From positions 587,451 through 651,450 of the forward strand of contig NZ_JAAWWK010000002.1 in the NCBI RefSeq assembly GCF_012272835.1: 64,000 nt of DNA, given 5' to 3'. The notes beneath the pieces were generated by a model that ran no database searches, was not told the DNA's origin, and saw only the letters and a program-made list of their open reading frames with translations. Of the stretch, positions 62,979 through 64,000 are shown in pieces (the stretch's first letter is position 1; every line of letters starts with the position of its first letter). Position numbers and translations under genes: made by a program. This stretch comes from Spongiibacter thalassae. Lineage in GTDB: Bacteria; Pseudomonadota; Gammaproteobacteria; Pseudomonadales; Spongiibacteraceae.

Positions 62979-64000
62979 ATGCGAGATAACTGTGGCTTGA
63001 ACCGTAGACCGACCGCTATAGGGGGGGGCAAGACCCTGCTGGCGCTGATAAGTGCCGCGCTGCTGGGTGCCTGTGCCGGGCCTCAGCAAGACAGCGCGGG
63101 CCTGCCGCCGGACAGTGAAGACATGATTGCTGGTCTGTATATCGTCGATTGTCTGTTGCCGGGACAGATTCGAAAACTGGGGGCAATGACCTACCAGACT
63201 CCGCGGCGACCGGTAAAAACCACGGCGGCAGACTGCAATATCCGCGGTGGTGAATACGTGGCCTATGATCGGGCAAATTATAAAACTGCGCTAAAGGTGT
63301 GGTTGCCCAGCGCGGAGGCCGGCGATCCCAAGGCTCAGGTCAGCGTTGGTGAAATTTTCGAAAATGGCCTTGGCACCGAACCCAACTATGAAATGGCGGC
63401 GTTCTGGTATGCCAAGGCCGCTGAGCAGGGCGACAAAACAGCCCAGTTCAATCTGGGCACGCTCTACGAGCAGGGCAAGGGCGTTGAGCAAAACAAGCTC
63501 AAGGCGCTGAATCTCTACCGTGAGGCCTGGGGGCTGCCCGAGGACAGTCTGATGTATCAAGCCACCGCACAGAAGGAACAGGAGGCCCTGCGCGCCAGTC
63601 TCGAGTCGCAACTCAAGTCCAAGGACGCCCAGCTCAAGCTGCTGGAGTCCCAGCTGCAATCACTGCGTTCCAAATTGAAAGCCGCCAAGGCCCGTGGCGC
63701 CAGCCCCGAGCTAGCTACCGCGGCTGACGAACTCAATACCTTGTCGGAACTTGTTACCACACTTAAAAATGACCGGGTTGCGGTTGCCGAGCAGCTCAGC
63801 GCGATTCCGAAACTGCGCACACCTGTGGCCAAGTTGAGAACGCCGGAGGCCGGGGTGAAGCAGCGTACCCCTGGCGTGTTTGAAGCCGCTTCCAGCGACG
63901 GTGTTGAAGTGGTGCGCGGCGAGTCATTGAGTTTTGAGGGAACGAACTTTGGCCGCTACTATGCGCTGGTCATTGGTAACCGTAATTATTCGGCACTGGA
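62979..64000 (+). CDS. Sel1-repeat/coiled-coil lipoprotein with caspase-like domain (partial)
   Basis: The frame is open to the window end: ~340 residues visible, C-terminus missing. The signal peptide has a lipobox LGAC (Cys ~31). Sel1/TPR-type repeats follow (~98-170; 'AEAGDPKAQVSVGEIFENGLGTEPNYEMAAFWYAKAAEQGDKTAQFNLGTLYEQGKGV'). Next is a long coiled coil (~185-270; ALRASLESQLKSKDAQLKLLESQL), then the start of a peptidase C14/caspase-like fold (YYALVIGNRNYSAL). Catalytic His and Cys would lie outside the window. A G8 run lies in the signal-peptide coding region. GAGGAGGC precedes the ATG. Confidence 0.8.
   Translation, partial: MRDNCGLNRRPTAIGGGKTLLALISAALLGACAGPQQDSAGLPPDSEDMIAGLYIVDCLLPGQIRKLGAMTYQTPRRPVKTTAADCNIRGGEYVAYDRANYKTALKVWLPSAEAGDPKAQVSVGEIFENGLGTEPNYEMAAFWYAKAAEQGDKTAQFNLGTLYEQGKGVEQNKLKALNLYREAWGLPEDSLMYQATAQKEQEALRASLESQLKSKDAQLKLLESQLQSLRSKLKAAKARGASPELATAADELNTLSELVTTLKNDRVAVAEQLSAIPKLRTPVAKLRTPEAGVKQRTPGVFEAASSDGVEVVRGESLSFEGTNFGRYYALVIGNRNYSAL

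Overview
The window is bacterial chromosome from a gammaproteobacterium with moderately high GC. The block 4.5S RNA - dnaX - ybaB - recR - rnd - ycgL - ycgN, the mutS/fdxA pair beside recA, and a HsbR/HsbA-like pair all resemble the Pseudomonas/Cellvibrionales side of the class. A marine Spongiibacteraceae-like organism is my guess, from gene content only. I see no prophage, insertion sequence, CRISPR array or rRNA. Most of the window is densely packed housekeeping DNA with a few accessory islands.

Layout. 1-3.8 kb: end of an FtsX-type permease, a TetR regulator, a K+/H+ antiporter, a small acidic lipoprotein and ferredoxin FdxA. 3.8-7.8 kb: mutS and recA are divergent; recA has a consensus LexA box. 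7.9-19.1 kb: a PilU-like ATPase and then a complete-looking Tad (Flp) pilus operon read leftward (flp, tadV, tadE, rcpC, rcpA, tadA, tadB, tadC, tadD, DUF3613, tadG), without rcpB or tadZ. This block separates recA from recX, which starts at 19260. 19.7-26.2 kb: a Spy/CpxP-like periplasmic protein and two giant paralogous exported metallophosphoesterase/5'-nucleotidase-LamG proteins. The second paralogue carries the Spy-like domain fused at its N-terminus.

26.3-38.2 kb: an M16C metalloprotease, glutaminyl cyclase and MnmC on the minus strand, then a five-gene oligopeptide ABC transporter on the plus strand. Its OppC-type permease carries an extra periplasmic fibronectin-III-like domain. 38.2-44.5 kb: an unrecognised small protein, FadD and the helicase HrpA. 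44.7-46.7 kb: a compact bufferin/HvfABC-type RiPP cluster. It encodes an exported precursor with ten EGKCG motifs, an MNIO (DUF692) enzyme and a DUF2063 partner. 46.8-49.3 kb: an MlaA-like protein and a response-regulator phosphatase/STAS pair. 49.4-51.8 kb: TerB-like protein, transaldolase and DusA, probably one operon.

51.9-58.7 kb: gltX, tRNA-Ala(GGC), a PHA-system protein, a Do-family protease, a DUF4136 lipoprotein, 4.5S RNA and dnaX. dnaX has an E. coli-like A AAA AAG frameshift site with a stop three codons later in the -1 frame. 58.7-61.9 kb: ybaB, recR, rnd, ycgL, ycgN and a small membrane protein, tightly coupled. 62-64 kb: a double-FHA protein and a Sel1-repeat/caspase-like lipoprotein that runs off the window.

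The most notable items are the split/fused Spy-nucleotidase paralogues, the EGKCG bufferin cluster, the dnaX frameshift cassette, the FN3-bearing OppC, the Tad locus without tadZ between recA and recX, and the FHA/caspase pair. All functional statements come from reading the sequence and recalling families; no searches were run.
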